DNA from: Conidiobolus incongruus B7586
Lineage: Eukaryota > Entomophthoromycota > Entomophthoromycetes > Entomophthorales > Conidiobolaceae
NCBI GenBank assembly: GCA_000697335.1
Contig: JNEM01016594.1
Coordinates: 1-15,731 of the forward strand
Length of the DNA stretch: 15,731 bases
Reading direction: 5' to 3'
In this document: positions 1-8,928 of the stretch, piece after piece
Layout of the letters: every line of letters starts with the position of its first letter
How positions within the stretch are numbered: position 1 is the stretch's first letter
Translations under genes and position numbers: made by a program
The notes under the pieces: model-generated
Seen by the model: only the letters and a program-made list of their open reading frames with translations
What the model was told of the DNA's origin: nothing
The model's database searches: none

Positions 1-292
1 TGACTCCCACGGTATTCCCCAAATCCGTTCCGTCACCGGAAACAAGGTTGTCCGTATCTTAAAGGGTAACGGATTGGCTCCTGAAATTCCCGAAGATATG
101 TACTTCTTGATCAAGAAGGCTGTCTCCGTTCGCAAGCACTTGGAACGCAACCGCAAAGACAAAGACTCCAAATTCCGCTTAATTTTAATCGAATCCAGAA
201 TCCACCGTCTTGCTCGTTACTACAAGCGCTCTGGTGCCCTTCCCCCCAACTGGAAGTACGAATCCTCCACCGCTTCCACCTTAGTTGCCTAA
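1..292 (+). CDS. RPS13: 40S ribosomal protein S13 (uS15), C-terminal part
   Basis: This is the last 96 residues of cytosolic ribosomal protein uS15, which sits in the 40S platform and contacts 18S rRNA and intersubunit bridges. The gene is cut by the window edge; from the family length of about 151 residues, roughly the first third is missing. The first base completes a codon, and reading continues in frame from base 2 to TAA at 290-292. Diagnostic runs are DSHGIPQIR at the left end, then [37 protein letters not shown] and the C-terminus [12 protein letters not shown], which match the eukaryotic protein almost residue for residue. No intron falls in the visible part. Codon use is C-rich at third positions, unlike the AT-rich surroundings, as expected of a highly expressed gene. 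An AATAAA lies 27 nt past the stop inside a small hairpin. Confidence 0.98.
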   Translation, partial: DSHGIPQIRSVTGNKVVRILKGNGLAPEIPEDMYFLIKKAVSVRKHLERNRKDKDSKFRLILIESRIHRLARYYKRSGALPPNWKYESSTASTLVA

Positions 293-318
293 ACCCCATG
301 CGAATTTGATCTATCCAT

Positions 319-338
319 AATAAAGGCCAACCTTTATT
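319..338 (+). promoter_or_regulatory. RPS13 3' UTR hairpin containing the poly(A) signal
   Basis: Perfect 8-bp arms (AATAAAGG at 319-326, CCTTTATT at 331-338) enclose a CCAA loop. The left arm contains the canonical AATAAA, 27 nt after the stop codon, which is a plausible place for the cleavage/polyadenylation signal. The inverted repeat is read directly; its role in 3' end formation is inference. Confidence 0.45.
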
Positions 339-1740
339 TTTGGACTACATCGAACTCCTGTATTCTTTATCCCACCATTCATAAACTTCATTTATGACGA
401 TAGTACTAGATTATACTAACCAATATATGCATGTTTTTTTGTAAATATATTTATTTTAACTGATCATTATATTTAACTAATATTTTCATTAATTTTTTTT
501 CTTTATAGCTAGTTTTAATCAAATATTAAGTATATAATTATCAATTAAAATTATGATTTTCCTATGTTTGTATTATCATATTTATTAATTTATTATCAAC
601 AATCTATCAGCTACATTCAATTTTGATTCAAAAGATTGATTAAAATATATTTATCATATAATTCATATTATGTACCTAAGATGTATTAATAGAGTTTGGT
701 AAAATAAATTAGATAGCCAATATATTTGCAATAAATATATTCCTCTATCTAGTAGATAATTACAATCAATTTTAAGATATTATAAAGAAACCAAATTAAA
801 ATTGTCTAGTTAAATTGTTCATTTAGATATTAAGTTCAATGAAGACAATATAAGTGATCAAAGAAAAATGAATATAAATAAGATTGTTGAGGAAGTGGAA
901 AACATAGCAAAGCAATATTTCCTTTAGTATTTATTATATTTAGTTTCCAAAAGATAATTATAATATACGAAAATTGGAGTTTATTTAGAAAAATATATTT
1001 TATTATAGACATTAAAAAACCGATATGGAGGAAGATTTAGAGAGATTTGATGAGTTTATTAATTCTAATAAAATAATAAGTGATTGTATTAAATTTTGAT
1101 ATTAACCTTCATAAAATGCATATAGTATAAAAATATTAGTATCAAAATAAATCATAAAAAGTATAATGAAGCATTATTGAAATGATAACTAGGATAGCTA
1201 TGATCCCAAATTGAATACTAAAGGATATAAATTATGTAAACAAAAAAGAATGTTAAGGATTTTGAGAAATTAAATTGAATTAGTAATAGAAATCTTTACA
1301 AAGATTAATCAAAAAGGCACTTGATACAAAAATAATAGCTAAATCCTTAATGAAACAATAAAACATAGAAAGTCATATGTAAATAACCTTGATCCAAATG
1401 GTATATACAACTGTGAAACAATACTAATAGATTTGGTTTAGATCTATCTTGCAACTAATCAGGCTCAAAGATTCATTTGCAATTGGTAGAATTTTTGCTT
1501 TTATATATATTAACATATTAGAAGCCGATAAATAACTAGAAGATATAAAATACATTGGTTAATATTTAGTATGTAGGTATCATAAATAACCTATAAATCT
1601 AAAGGTGTAGGTTTGATTAAAATAGACAGATCAATTAAAAATTTACCGATATGTCAAGATCTTATTGGTTTTGTTCCCAAAATATTTAGTTGAAAATACA
1701 GTCAGCGCAGGTGTTATTTGGTCAAGGATAATATGCTGAT
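339..1740. pseudogene. Possible decayed coding sequence between RPS13 and RPS26, unidentified
   Basis: This gap between two convergent ribosomal genes has no intact gene. The part from about 650 to 1680 is less AT-rich than ordinary spacer and reads as protein-like (rich in E, D, N, K and Q with few homopolymeric runs) across two plus-strand frames, interrupted by many stops. The longest open pieces are 814-924 (37 codons), 1025-1099 (starts MEEDLERFDEF) and 1343-1438 (32 codons, containing NNLDPNGIYNCET). I do not recognise a family. It could be a dead host gene or an old mobile-element copy, or it could be chance. The flanks 339-650 and 1680-1740 show nothing clear. Confidence 0.3.
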
Positions 1741-1747
1741 ATTCTCG

Positions 1748-1770
1748 AGACCAAGTATTTATTCTGGTCT
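1748..1770 (-). promoter_or_regulatory. RPS26 3' UTR hairpin with poly(A) signal in its loop
   Basis: Read on the minus strand just after the RPS26 stop, perfect 6-bp arms AGACCA/TGGTCT enclose an 11-nt loop that carries AATAAA (plus-strand TTTATT at 1758-1763). The G+C-containing stem stands out in this AT-rich spacer. A role in mRNA 3' end formation is inferred from position only. Confidence 0.4.
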
Positions 1771-1774
1771 AAAA

Positions 1775-2116
1775 TTAGGCAGTAGGAGCAACCTTCTTTC
1801 CATCCTTGAAACGGAAACGAGGAGGAGGAGTACGGATACGACGTCCTTCGCGAGAACGGACACGGACAATGTGAGCGTGAATGGCGCAGGATACACAGTA
1901 TTGTAATTTGACGTACAACTTGGGTACGACGTAGTCAGTGTAGACTGAGGCATCAGCAAGATCTCTGACGGCGGCGGCTTCAATCATATTACGGATAGTG
2001 AAACGCTTGATGGCCTTATCCTTGGGGACACAGCGGGCACAGTTGGTACAACGGACGGGCTTAACATGACCACGTCCCTTCTTGTTACGTCCGTTGTTTC
2101 TACGCTTGAGAGTCAT
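1775..2116 (-). CDS. RPS26: 40S ribosomal protein S26 (eS26)
   Basis: A complete 113-residue protein, close to the usual 101-119 for fungal eS26. It sits at the mRNA exit channel of the 40S subunit, where it contacts mRNA upstream of the P site, and is delivered by the chaperone Tsr2 (family knowledge). The start [20 protein letters not shown] is the canonical basic N-terminus. The zinc-binding cysteines are in place: C23 and C26 (RCTNC) and C74 and C77 (YCVSC). [13 protein letters not shown] and [12 protein letters not shown] are family signatures. The ORF is uninterrupted from ATG at 2116 to TAA at 1777-1775 and needs no intron, although ribosomal genes in many fungi carry one near the start. 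Codon use is C/G-rich like RPS13 and opposite to the flanks. It converges on RPS13 across about 1.5 kb. Confidence 0.98.
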   Translation of the reverse strand: MTLKRRNNGRNKKGRGHVKPVRCTNCARCVPKDKAIKRFTIRNMIEAAAVRDLADASVYTDYVVPKLYVKLQYCVSCAIHAHIVRVRSREGRRIRTPPPRFRFKDGKKVAPTA

Positions 2117-3781
2117 ATTGAGGTTAACTTTTTAAGTAGGATTTAACCACTGTGAGAGAGATTGAAAAGTTTGAATTACATTTTAGAAATGATACTAGAT
2201 CATTCAAAACATTAGTTTATGGGATTCTCAAAATAAAATTTTTCTCCTTGGTTCTAATTAATTCCTTAAATTGGTATTATTTTCTGAAATCGACTTGTGC
2301 TTACATATATTTTGTCATATTATTTTGCAATTATATTCTAATATTAATATAATAATTCATTTTCACTCAACTAGTCTTTTATTATTATTATTATTTATAT
2401 AGTTATCATTCTGATTACTTGAAACATAATGAATAAATTTTTATTCTGATTCCTCATATTTAATGGTTTATATTGTATTTTTTTCATTTATTACTACATC
2501 AACAGTTAGTAATATTTATATAATATGTATTATCTACCTTGATTTAAATTTATTATATAATATATTTGTTTAACTTAAATTTGTAAAACTTTGAAAATTA
2601 ATCTCCAAATACTCATTTCCATTGTCCATTATGATATTTAATTATGCATAATCAAATTGTTGACAAATTGCAATAAATCTATATTCATTTTTTTCAATTA
2701 AATATTTATCTTCTGCTTAATTGTATTATGAATAAATTTGTAGTTTTTGTCAGAATTCACTTTAATATGTGTTGAATATCCAACCACTGTGTATAATTAT
2801 ATTTGTATAGTTGGTATATGAAATTGTATACTATCAATATTGAAAAGAACAATCCTATCAAACAATATCCAAGTATATCAAAATGTTTAACCAATTGAAT
2901 AGATCTAATTAAAATCACTATGCTAATGAACTGAACAATTTAATATAAATAGCTAATAGGATTTTTTATTAATTTCAAGAATATTGATATATTATAATAT
3001 AATTAATTTCACTTTGATCAAAATCTAATTTAAATAAATTCTTAAATAGTCTAAATTTTTTTAAATTCAAAAATATCGAGATAATGTCCTTTTATCAGTA
3101 TCATACATTGTATTTTGATTATCATAATACATATGTAGTAAGTTATTAATGTTTTCTATTGATATTTATCTAAGAAAATTAAATTACTGTCAAGTTTTCT
3201 GGAATAAATTATAATGAATTATTATTATTATTAAGGTAAACCCAAACTAGTTAATTAAATTCAAAAAATAAAATAATATAATATGTAATATTACAAAATA
3301 TAATTGCAGAATTTAATTAAAAGGATTTTGTAATAATATAAATTTCTATGGTGATCAAGTGTAAATTTGAAGCTTGATTGATAAGATGACTAATTATAAT
3401 TTAAAATGTATTTGTTAAACATCTCATAATATAAAAACTGAAGCTATAATATTATACGACTTAGGCATTAATGATGATATTTATGCGTTTCAAATATTGG
3501 AAAAGGATATAGAAACATTAATTTGTAGTAATTTCATACTATTTTGATTTTAGTTGAAATGTAAATTAAAGTCATCTCAGCATTTTTACAATACATATTT
3601 ATAATTTTATTTTTTTGTATTAATTGAATTAATGGGTTTATATTATTAATTTAGTCTCATATTCCAATATAATTATTTTTTTGAATTTTTAAGTAATGGT
3701 TATATAATTGAATATTATTGCGAAATTCAGAAATATTCTATCAATTATATAAATTAATTTTCTTAAATCTTTACATGTTAT
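2117..3781. other. AT-rich spacer between RPS26 and GET5
   Basis: This is the shared upstream region of two divergent genes (RPS26 on minus, GET5 on plus). It is strongly AT-rich with A/T runs and short ATT/TTA tracts near 2381-2396 and 3217-3233. I found no tRNA and no intact ORF. One open run of about 43 codons near 3415-3547 (acidic, containing LYDLGINDD) looks slightly protein-like, but it has no start codon and no recognisable family. The promoters of both genes must lie here, but no element stands out except the inverted repeats described separately. Confidence 0.5.
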
Positions 3782-3798
3782 TAAAGCTTATAGCTTTA
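3782..3798. repeat. Inverted repeat 1 upstream of GET5 (7-bp arms)
   Basis: Perfect arms TAAAGCT (3782-3788) and AGCTTTA (3792-3798) around a TAT spacer. It is the first of three perfect inverted repeats packed into 97 bp just before GET5. Confidence 0.6.
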
Positions 3799-3822
3799 TA
3801 TGAATGTATGATATTACAAATT

Positions 3823-3841
3823 GGATTATAATTTATAATCC
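3823..3841. repeat. Inverted repeat 2 upstream of GET5 (9-bp arms)
   Basis: Perfect arms GGATTATAA and TTATAATCC around a single T. The GG/CC ends make it less likely to be a simple by-product of AT-rich sequence. Confidence 0.65.
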
Positions 3842-3846
3842 CACAA

Positions 3847-3878
3847 CAATATTAATTGAATAAATTCAATTAATATTG
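3847..3878. repeat. Inverted repeat 3 upstream of GET5 (15-bp arms)
   Basis: A 32-bp near-palindrome with perfect 15-bp arms (CAATATTAATTGAAT and its exact reverse complement) around a 2-nt AA centre. It ends 52 bp before the GET5 ATG, so it lies in the core promoter or 5' leader. It could form a cruciform in DNA, form a hairpin in mRNA, or bind a dimeric factor. It could also be a miniature-element relic. None of these can be decided from sequence alone. Confidence 0.7.
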
Positions 3879-3930
3879 AAAATAAATTCAGTCATTTTAA
3901 CATTCATTAAAAATCAAAATATTATTTAAA

Positions 3931-4715
3931 ATGTCAGCTAATTTGAACGAACAATTTTACCAAGGTTGGTTAAGTATTTTTAATGAAAGAGACCCCAATC
4001 CTTCCCACATTGTAAAAGTACAACAAAATCTATTAAATAAGAGATTCTATAAGAAAACTGGTAAACCTGTAAATCTAATGCACTTTTATCTATTATGTAT
4101 TTTATTAAATAACTTTTGTAATATTAGTTACCTAGTCACTTCAAAACCCAATTAACTTTATCAAATAACTTAAGTCAAAATGAACAAGGTATAATTTTCA
4201 CATTTTCTTTTTTTTCATAATATTTACATTAAAATTCAGATAATTTTGCTATCCAAATTAAATATTTGAATTCTAACCAACCTCACACTTTACCTAATAT
4301 CCAATTGACTAGTACTATTTCTGAAGTTAAGACCAAAATTCAAGACTTGTTGTCGTTACCCATAGACCAACAAAGATTGGTATTTAAGGGAAAGCCTCTC
4401 ATGGATAGTAAGACTATTCAAAGTTACAATATCACACCAGGTAGTGTTATTCATCTATTGAAGAAAGCTGGTGCCTCTTCATCCACTTCCGATTCAACCT
4501 CTCAAGCTCCTACTAGTCCAACTGCTGATAAAAATGTACTAAGCACTCAGGGTTCCTCTAACAAGTTGAGTGAATTTACAGTTGAAAAGTTAAAAAGTGA
4601 AGAATTCTGGAATCAGCTTAAAGATCAGTTAAAAATACTCTTGCCTAATGATAATGTTGATAAATTGAATCATGATATCAACTTATTAATTAAAAAGTTT
4701 AAAAAATCTATTTGA
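3931..4715 (+). CDS. GET5: Get5/Mdy2-like ubiquitin-like protein of the GET pathway (3 exons)
   Basis: The predicted protein has 224 residues. Exons are 3931-4068, 4128-4188 and 4240-4715; the 59- and 51-nt introns are GT-AG (phases 0 and 1), and joining them gives one frame ending at TGA 4713-4715. Get5 pairs with Get4 to bridge Sgt2 and Get3 when tail-anchored proteins are handed to the ER (family knowledge). Residues 1-66 match the Get4-binding extension of fungal Get5, including GKPLPSHF, which resembles the yeast GVPLPT stretch. Residues about 67-145 are a ubiquitin-like fold (VKTKIQDLL, QQRLVFKGKPLMD, LLKKAGA). A Ser/Thr-rich linker spans about 146-175, and a short helical C-terminal domain starts near FTVEKLKSEEFW, in the place of the Get5 homodimerisation domain. 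Animal UBL4A lacks the long N-terminal extension, so the form is fungal. The middle exon is only 61 nt. An AATAAA overlaps the stop codon. Confidence 0.87.
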
Positions 4716-4843
4716 ATAAATAGCATTTAATTTTATTATTGTGATATTCATTACATATAACCATGGGATCTTTTTCATATTATGAACCCTATATTTAAAT
4801 TATACAAGATATGTAATAAATGTTATAAATATATTTTAAAAGG

Positions 4844-4878
<35 letters not shown>

Positions 4879-5127
4879 ATTATATATTCATTATCAACAG
4901 AATGACATGATATATTGATATCTTATATCAATTATTCACGGTTTATTAACTATATTTTTTTCATATCTGAAAATGATTTTTAGCTCAAGAATAATTAAGA
5001 AATTATAAAGAATGTTAGTTATGTTAATTTAAAGCAGTATTCAGATGTATTATATTTATTTGATACTCTTTTGATATATTGTAAAGTAATATAATTTTGT
5101 CATTTATGCAAGAAAATAGCCAGTAAA
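4716..5127. repeat. Convergent 3' spacer with a (TTA)n microsatellite
   Basis: This spacer between the 3' ends of GET5 and the snurportin gene contains a perfect TTA repeat of just under ten units (about 4848-4876). A plus-strand TTTATT at 5055-5060 is a possible AATAAA for the minus-strand snurportin mRNA. I see no gene or RNA. Confidence 0.7.
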
Positions 5128-6087
5128 CTAACCACACATAGTTTGAATCCACTCCTGAGTGAATTGGTTCATTGGTAAATAGAGGGCGAGAGGGGAAGTG
5201 CCTCTGAGATATGGTGATTTTTTGTGAATAAAATAGAGCCCTTGAATAGAGTGGTGGAGTTTATACTGTTCAATTGTAGCATGAAGCTGAAAAAGATTGT
5301 CTTGGGTGCAGTTGAGGATGGGGAGCATTGAAAAGCGGTATCTGAGTTTGGGATCTGTGCTCTGAGGAAAATAAAAGTCAGAGGTTGGGTTTAAGAGATT
5401 CGATTGAATTCTTAGCTCATTCTTATATTTAGGGTGGAAATCAGAAATTTTAGACTTGATCCAAAAATGACGAAATTCAGTTTCACAGCTTGTCACAGGG
5501 TGACCATTAAAGCACATCACATCAACTATGTGATATGTGCTTGTGACTTGATCAAAAATGCAATCTAAAATACAAAATGCTGACTTTTGATACCCTCCAT
5601 GAGATAACTTAGATCCACCAGGTAAAAGAGACTGAAATTCGCTTAGAAACTTGCCTTCTTGAGTCCGACTCAGTGTGGTACCTTTGGAACTAGTCACACA
5701 ACATCTTGCTCCTTGAGGTAAGCATATGACAACCCAATCAGATGAAAAATCCATTGGTGTATATTCAAAATATTCAGGTATTGTTAAAAAATTTCTAGGC
5801 CTTTGGCGTCTTTTATGTTTGCCTTCATTTCTTTGACAGCTCCACTTGGGGTGATATTCCACAGAATTATCAATTACAACATCTTCGTTGTTTTCAATAT
5901 TATCATCATCATTAAATTCGTTGAAATCTCTTTTGTATTGATTAGAAAGAGAGTCACTTTCATTATCGCTTAAATTTAAGTCTTGAATGTTTAATTCGTT
6001 ATCTAAACTAACATTACTATTAATTTTTACTAAAAGTTGTTGCCTTCTGTTCTCTTGAGTAGACTCCATCGAATAAACTTTTTTCAT
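5128..6087 (-). CDS. SNUPN: Snurportin-1, m3G-cap-specific snRNP import adaptor
   Basis: An uninterrupted 319-residue ORF from ATG at 6087 to TAG at 5130-5128. Snurportin binds the trimethylguanosine cap of spliceosomal snRNAs and importin-beta, carrying assembled snRNPs into the nucleus (family knowledge). The N-terminus (ENRRQQLLVKIN, residues 12-23) fits the importin-beta-binding helix. An acidic, Asn-rich linker follows (about 27-75), then a basic patch (KHKRRQRPR, 90-98). The cap-binding domain runs from about 112 to 305: DWVVICLPQGARCCVTSSKG (W118 begins the first strand, like human EWIVVVCPVGKR), FQSLLPGG (151-158), FCILDCIFDQ, YHIVDVMCFNGHPV and FRHFWIKSK. IQGLYFIHKKSPYLRGTSPL matches the C-terminal strands. 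Human snurportin is about 360 residues, so this is slightly shorter. M7 is an alternative start. The gene has no introns, unlike its neighbours. It is absent from budding yeast, which suits an early-diverging fungus. Confidence 0.93.
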   Translation of the reverse strand: MKKVYSMESTQENRRQQLLVKINSNVSLDNELNIQDLNLSDNESDSLSNQYKRDFNEFNDDDNIENNEDVVIDNSVEYHPKWSCQRNEGKHKRRQRPRNFLTIPEYFEYTPMDFSSDWVVICLPQGARCCVTSSKGTTLSRTQEGKFLSEFQSLLPGGSKLSHGGYQKSAFCILDCIFDQVTSTYHIVDVMCFNGHPVTSCETEFRHFWIKSKISDFHPKYKNELRIQSNLLNPTSDFYFPQSTDPKLRYRFSMLPILNCTQDNLFQLHATIEQYKLHHSIQGLYFIHKKSPYLRGTSPLALYLPMNQFTQEWIQTMCG

Positions 6088-7169
6088 TTAAAATCTGACT
6101 TGGTTTAATATCTTATTTATAATCATACCAAATATTTATTTATTTATGGGATTTTCAAATTCTAACATTTGAGTACCTAATCCAGGTTATATATAAAGCT
6201 GGGTCAATAACTGAAAAATAATAAGCTAAAATTATATGACGATATCAGCAAATATAGTTTTGGAAACATACTAGCAACATATCCTTACAAAAGAATATTT
6301 TAAATTGAATTTAAATGAATGGATCTAAATCAAACAGCAAATTTTAATAGATATTTTCAGATATATTATTTATGATTGGGTGCATTCCAAAGATTTTTAT
6401 AATATACTATATTTATCAATTCACTACTCGTAATCTTACATTTTATATGATATTAAGATTTTATTATATTCTAATCAATATTATCCTTTGTCAATAGTGA
6501 AACTTTGATTTTTAATCTGAATTTTATTCTATTGAGAAAAAAAATGATAATTATTAGTATCATTAAGTTTATATGTATATATACTTAAATTTTTCACATT
6601 TTTACACATTATCAAATTTATTTATCTGAATACATTTGTGTAATTATATATTGTAGAAAATTTATCAATATAATATATTAAATTTATTCAATATTATCCT
6701 TATTTACAGGTAACCATCATTTATACTATTCCAGAATTAAATTACAATTTATTATCATAATTTTGTAATTTTTGATTATATAATTTTTCTAATTTAGTTA
6801 ATTCATATATTTTAACTAAAATATTTTATAAAATTAAAATTCTAGCTCTGATATATTTAGATTGTCATTAAAAATTATTAGTTTCCTTGCAAAATAATAT
6901 TACTACTAATTTTATGAGTTTATCTTTTTTTAAGACATTTCGATATATTCTTGATTATAAATCTGCTAAATAAATTATGTTTTTAATTCTTTAAATAAAG
7001 GGTATTATGTTAATAATAAAATTCTTGGATTCACAGGTTGATCTTTTCAATACCATTTTTGCAGTCATTCTTAGTTAAAAATATATTTTTCATAGACCCA
7101 ATAAGATATAATTTAATTATTACTATAGTGAATAATTTGGATCTTAAAAAATTTAAGAATATCAATAAA
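6088..7169. other. AT-rich spacer upstream of snurportin
   Basis: This stretch lies between the snurportin start and the 3' end of the PUDP gene, both on the minus strand, and must contain the snurportin promoter. It is AT-rich with stops in all frames. No RNA gene, repeat array or recognisable element was seen. Confidence 0.5.
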
Positions 7170-7191
7170 AATAATTAATATTTAATTTATT
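7170..7191 (-). promoter_or_regulatory. Poly(A) signal in a small inverted repeat after PUDP
   Basis: Minus-strand AATAAA (plus TTTATT at 7186-7191) lies about 28 nt past the TAG stop. It is the first arm of an imperfect hairpin (9 bp with one bulged A, 3-nt loop). The hairpin is all A/T and could be chance; the poly(A) signal itself is well placed. Confidence 0.35.
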
Positions 7192-7219
7192 ACACTACAA
7201 TTATGATTATTATTGCGAT

Positions 7220-8280
7220 CTAATATGGTGGTAAACCATATTTAACAGGATCAAAATCTTCCATAGAGTCAATCACTTCAGTGGCACCTTGAGCTTCCAC
7301 ATCGATCATAGATTTCAAATTGGGATCAGGGATCCAGATAACCTAATATATTGTGTCAATAGCAATATTAATAGAATAATATATTTTATAACTTACATGC
7401 ATTTTGGCATTCAAAGCGGCTTGAACACCAGAGATAGCATCTTCAAACACAAGGCAATTTTCAGGATTAGGATTACCCAAATCTTTAGCTACTTCAAGGA
7501 AGATATCGGGACTGGGTTTTCCATGTTTAACTCTTTCATTATCACCAGTGATTACAGCATCAAAAAGCTTGAATAACTCTGAATTATTTTGAGTTTTTAA
7601 ATTAAAGGAAATAGTATTGGAACTGGTACCAACCTATAATTATATTAATATTCTGTATTGATTGAATTGTAAGTAGCATACACCAATTGGGATGTTATGA
7701 GCTTTCAAATGTTTGATTAGTTTCTGATCCATTAAAATTAATATAAAATGGAATTCATATTATTTTAATTAATTTACCATAACACCAGGTAACGGTCTAC
7801 ATTCAGGGAATTTTTCAGCCTATAAAATATTAATACGAAATTTCAAATCATAAAATTACACTTACTTGCTTAACTTTACTAACTCTCATATATTCTTCTG
7901 GAGTTATAGGCAAATTATAGGCTTTAATAAGGACTTCAGCAGCCTTTAATATTAATATTAATTATCAAGATGTTAAATAAATTTATGATATCATTTACGT
8001 CTCTGGTAGTTCTACCCATCATTTGAGATTTAACTTCCCAGTTAAATTGGTGACCATATTCAGATAAAATTTCATCTATAATTAGTTAAGTTATACTCTT
8101 TAAGGTAATTTATGTAATTAAATTTACTAGTCACTTCAGTATAAATACGCTCTGTATCCTATATCATTTCATTATTATTAAGGATATAATAAATAATTTA
8201 AATATTATTACAATTAATAAACCATCCATATCAAAGATACAGTGGGTGATTTTAATGGGTTGACTGTTATCTAAAGTCAT
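7220..8280 (-). CDS. PUDP: Pseudouridine-5'-phosphatase-like HAD hydrolase (8 exons)
   Basis: Eight exons on the minus strand (8280-8212, 8158-8128, 8075-7999, 7943-7866, 7819-7778, 7723-7682, 7633-7397, 7342-7220) join through seven GT-AG introns of 46-55 nt into 232 residues ending in TAG. The family dephosphorylates pseudouridine 5'-monophosphate from RNA breakdown; relatives act on other small phosphates, so the exact substrate is inferred. All HAD motifs are present: DMDG (nucleophile D17, acid/base D19), the TSS stretch at 116-118 for motif II, K152 in HGKPSPD for motif III, and E177-D178 in LVFEDA for motif IV. The cap region contains EVKSQMMGRTTRDAAEVL. The end, YGLPPY, matches the human protein's GLPSY tail. 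Length fits the family (about 228). No signal peptide, so cytosolic. The exon 5/6 junction is the least certain, because its acceptor is the CAG at 7726-7724. Confidence 0.92.
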
Positions 8281-8928
8281 TGTGATACTTAATTTTGAAA
8301 TTATATTAAATTTTATAACTTGAATTTTTCATTGTAAACTATTTATATTTAATTATGGATTTTTATAATTTTGGGATGGATAAATTAATCAGGTTAAAAT
8401 TGTCTATTTAAAGTGAATTATATTCGGACTTAGGACTTTTTGTGATCTGGCAACAGGGTATGGATAGGAAATTCGGGTCATTTCTATTGACTAAATAATT
8501 AAATGATCAATATCATTACTTGGATACTCTTGATATTAACGCTATCATTGTGGCTATTGAAATATTTTTATTGAAAATGATGATCAACTTTTGTTAGTAA
8601 ATTTTGACCCTATCTCTAAATGCATATTAATGACAAACACTCAATTGGACTTAATATTTTTTTGTTATAAAGTACCATCGTTTATAATTTCTGATCAAAA
8701 ATCAATTCAATTAATTTATATCACATCTATAAAAATTCATTTTCATAAACTGCATATAGGTTACTTTAAAACTATAAACTTTGATTTGAATTCAGCCTAA
8801 TACAGAAATAACAGACTCCAATTCCATAATTATTAATTTGTAAATTATAATTTTTAATTCATTCAATCTCAAAGAATATGAAAATTTAAAGGCCAAGTCA
8901 CCTCATAGTTGGTATCTATGTCATTTTA
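8281..8928. other. Spacer with an unidentified ORF fragment (8561-8800)
   Basis: This lies between the divergent PUDP gene and the Bin3 pseudogene and must carry the PUDP promoter. On the plus strand 8561-8800 is open for 79 codons with no ATG near its left end; it reads NDDQLLLVNFDPISKCILM and continues with alternating hydrophobic residues that look like beta strands. Around 8430-8480 the sequence is locally richer in G+C. It may be the tail of another decayed gene, but I recognise no family, and a chance open run cannot be excluded. Confidence 0.3.

Noticed and set aside
111-299. Minus-strand ORF opposite RPS13
   Set aside because: It is antisense to a highly conserved coding region and has no independent support.
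1718-1983. ORFs overlapping RPS26 in other frames, on both strands
   Set aside because: They are shadows of the well-conserved RPS26 reading frame.
2152-2352. 66-codon open run just upstream of RPS26 on the opposite strand
   Set aside because: It begins at GTG rather than ATG, lies in the RPS26 upstream region and is hydrophobic A/T-driven sequence with no family signature.
4848-4876. (TTA)n tract as a CRISPR or tandem-repeat system
   Set aside because: It is a plain trinucleotide microsatellite without spacers or associated genes.
7289-7576. 95-codon plus-strand ORF across PUDP exons 7 and 8
   Set aside because: It is antisense to the HAD gene and runs through its intron 7; it has no recognisable product.
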